From MPNP01 sp963668325 (GTDB taxonomy: Bacteria > Pseudomonadota > Alphaproteobacteria > Rhodobacterales > Rhodobacteraceae), in the NCBI GenBank assembly GCA_963668325.1, contig OY764222.1, positions 2,852,001-2,916,000 of the forward strand: a stretch of DNA of 64,000 nucleotides. Direction: 5' to 3'. The position numbers were made by a program, and so were the translations under genes. A model generated the notes under the pieces. The model was given only the letters and a program-made list of their open reading frames with translations, made no database searches and was not told the DNA's origin. Numbering within the stretch: position 1 is the first letter of the stretch; each line of letters opens with the position of its first letter. This document shows positions 63,722 through 64,000 of this stretch, piece after piece.

Positions 63722-64000
63722 TGGTCCAGTTCACCAAGAGCCTCTTCCACATGAACGGCCGTTACCAGACGGGATTTATTCAGGGCCGCCGCAACCAGGG
63801 CAAAATGAGTCAGCCGGTCCAGCATACGTGGAACACCCTTACTGGCCAAGGCCAGGGCGGCAATCGCCGCCGGTTCAAACAGATCACTCTCGTAACCGGC
63901 AAGGCGCAACCGATGGCTGAGATAACCACCAACTTCCTCTTCACTCAGACCGCCTAGGCTGCACCGAATGACAATCCGTTGGGATAATGACGCATGGGTC
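63718..64000 (-). CDS. ExeA/TniB-like ATPase of transposon copy 2, partial
   Basis: The C-terminal 93 or so codons of the ATPase, matching 51014-51296. The Walker motifs lie beyond the window edge. Confidence 0.9.
   Translation of the reverse strand, partial: THASLSQRIVIRCSLGGLSEEEVGGYLSHRLRLAGYESDLFEPAAIAALALASKGVPRMLDRLTHFALVAAALNKSRLVTAVHVEEALGELDQ

Larger units (their letters stand above)
62513..64000 (-). mobile_element. 4305-bp transposon, copy 2 (partial, runs off the window)
   Basis: An inverted copy of the element at 48197-52501. TGTTG at 62513 corresponds to 52501, and the window end corresponds to 51014. Over the 1488 bp seen there are no indels and the Toprim protein is identical. 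The left terminus and target duplication lie outside the window; the bases before it are AAGAGG. Confidence 0.92.

Overview
The window looks like AT-rich proteobacterial chromosome, most likely from an alphaproteobacterium. That placement is an inference from glnB lying directly upstream of glnA, TRAP and Dpp-type uptake operons, a two-domain Fbp-type iron permease, and transhydrogenase and ParE homologues. It rests on gene content only. Most housekeeping genes are intact and densely packed. Between them lie accessory islands with higher GC, toxin-antitoxin and defence-like genes, insertion sequences and many broken genes.

Layout. 1-8 kb: SDR fragment, NAD(P)HX repair enzyme, glnB-glnA, a MATE exporter and parE. 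8-13 kb: a PIN/ImmA-IrrE gene pair, the ABC-F ATPase Uup, and a decayed TacA-TacT module. 13-19 kb: a sugar operon (PfkB kinase, fucose-isomerase-like protein, Gfo/Idh/MocA dehydrogenase), a di-haem peroxidase, a Sel1 protein and a PhyH-type dioxygenase. 19.5-25 kb: a TRAP transporter with two M20 deacylases, which suggests scavenging of N-acylated amino acids. 25-27 kb: a BMP-type binding protein and a lactonase-like amidohydrolase. 27-35 kb is an accessory island. It holds a secreted HNH nuclease gene broken by an IS1182 copy, a nonsense codon and a frameshift; a small exported protein flanked by palindromes; a BrnT-BrnA pair with a nonsense-mutated toxin; and a divergent PD-(D/E)XK nuclease / KAP NTPase pair. 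35.7-41.5 kb: a complete peptide ABC transporter operon. 41.5-44.5 kb: pntA-pntB. 45-54.6 kb: a Fic gene, then a MerR-like regulator/VWA-protein cassette split by nested mobile elements. 54.8-57.4 kb: an SDR, tRNA-Thr and the iron permease. 57.4-62.5 kb: relics, an intact hipBA operon and an orphan ATPase. The window ends inside a second copy of the large transposon.

The most interesting element is a 4305-bp transposon at 48197-52501. It has TGTTG/CAACA ends, a 5-bp CCTGG target duplication and similar internal sites about 105 bp from each end. It carries four co-directional genes: a zinc-ribbon protein, a DD(35)E integrase-type transposase, an ExeA-like AAA+ ATPase and a DUF3991-Toprim protein. 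The last three are translationally coupled. It sits inside an IS1182 copy which itself sits inside the MerR-like gene. Subtracting the transposon and its duplication restores exactly the 1909 bp of the intact IS1182 copy at 28262-30170. A second transposon copy runs off the right edge from 62513.

A second theme is decay. Removing one IS, correcting single-base lesions or reading through single stop codons restores four gene products: HNH nuclease, TacA-TacT, BrnT and the MerR-like regulator. Fragments of LysM, IS21 istB and fbpB genes mark the same regions. The pattern suggests a genome undergoing IS expansion and loss of accessory and toxin genes.
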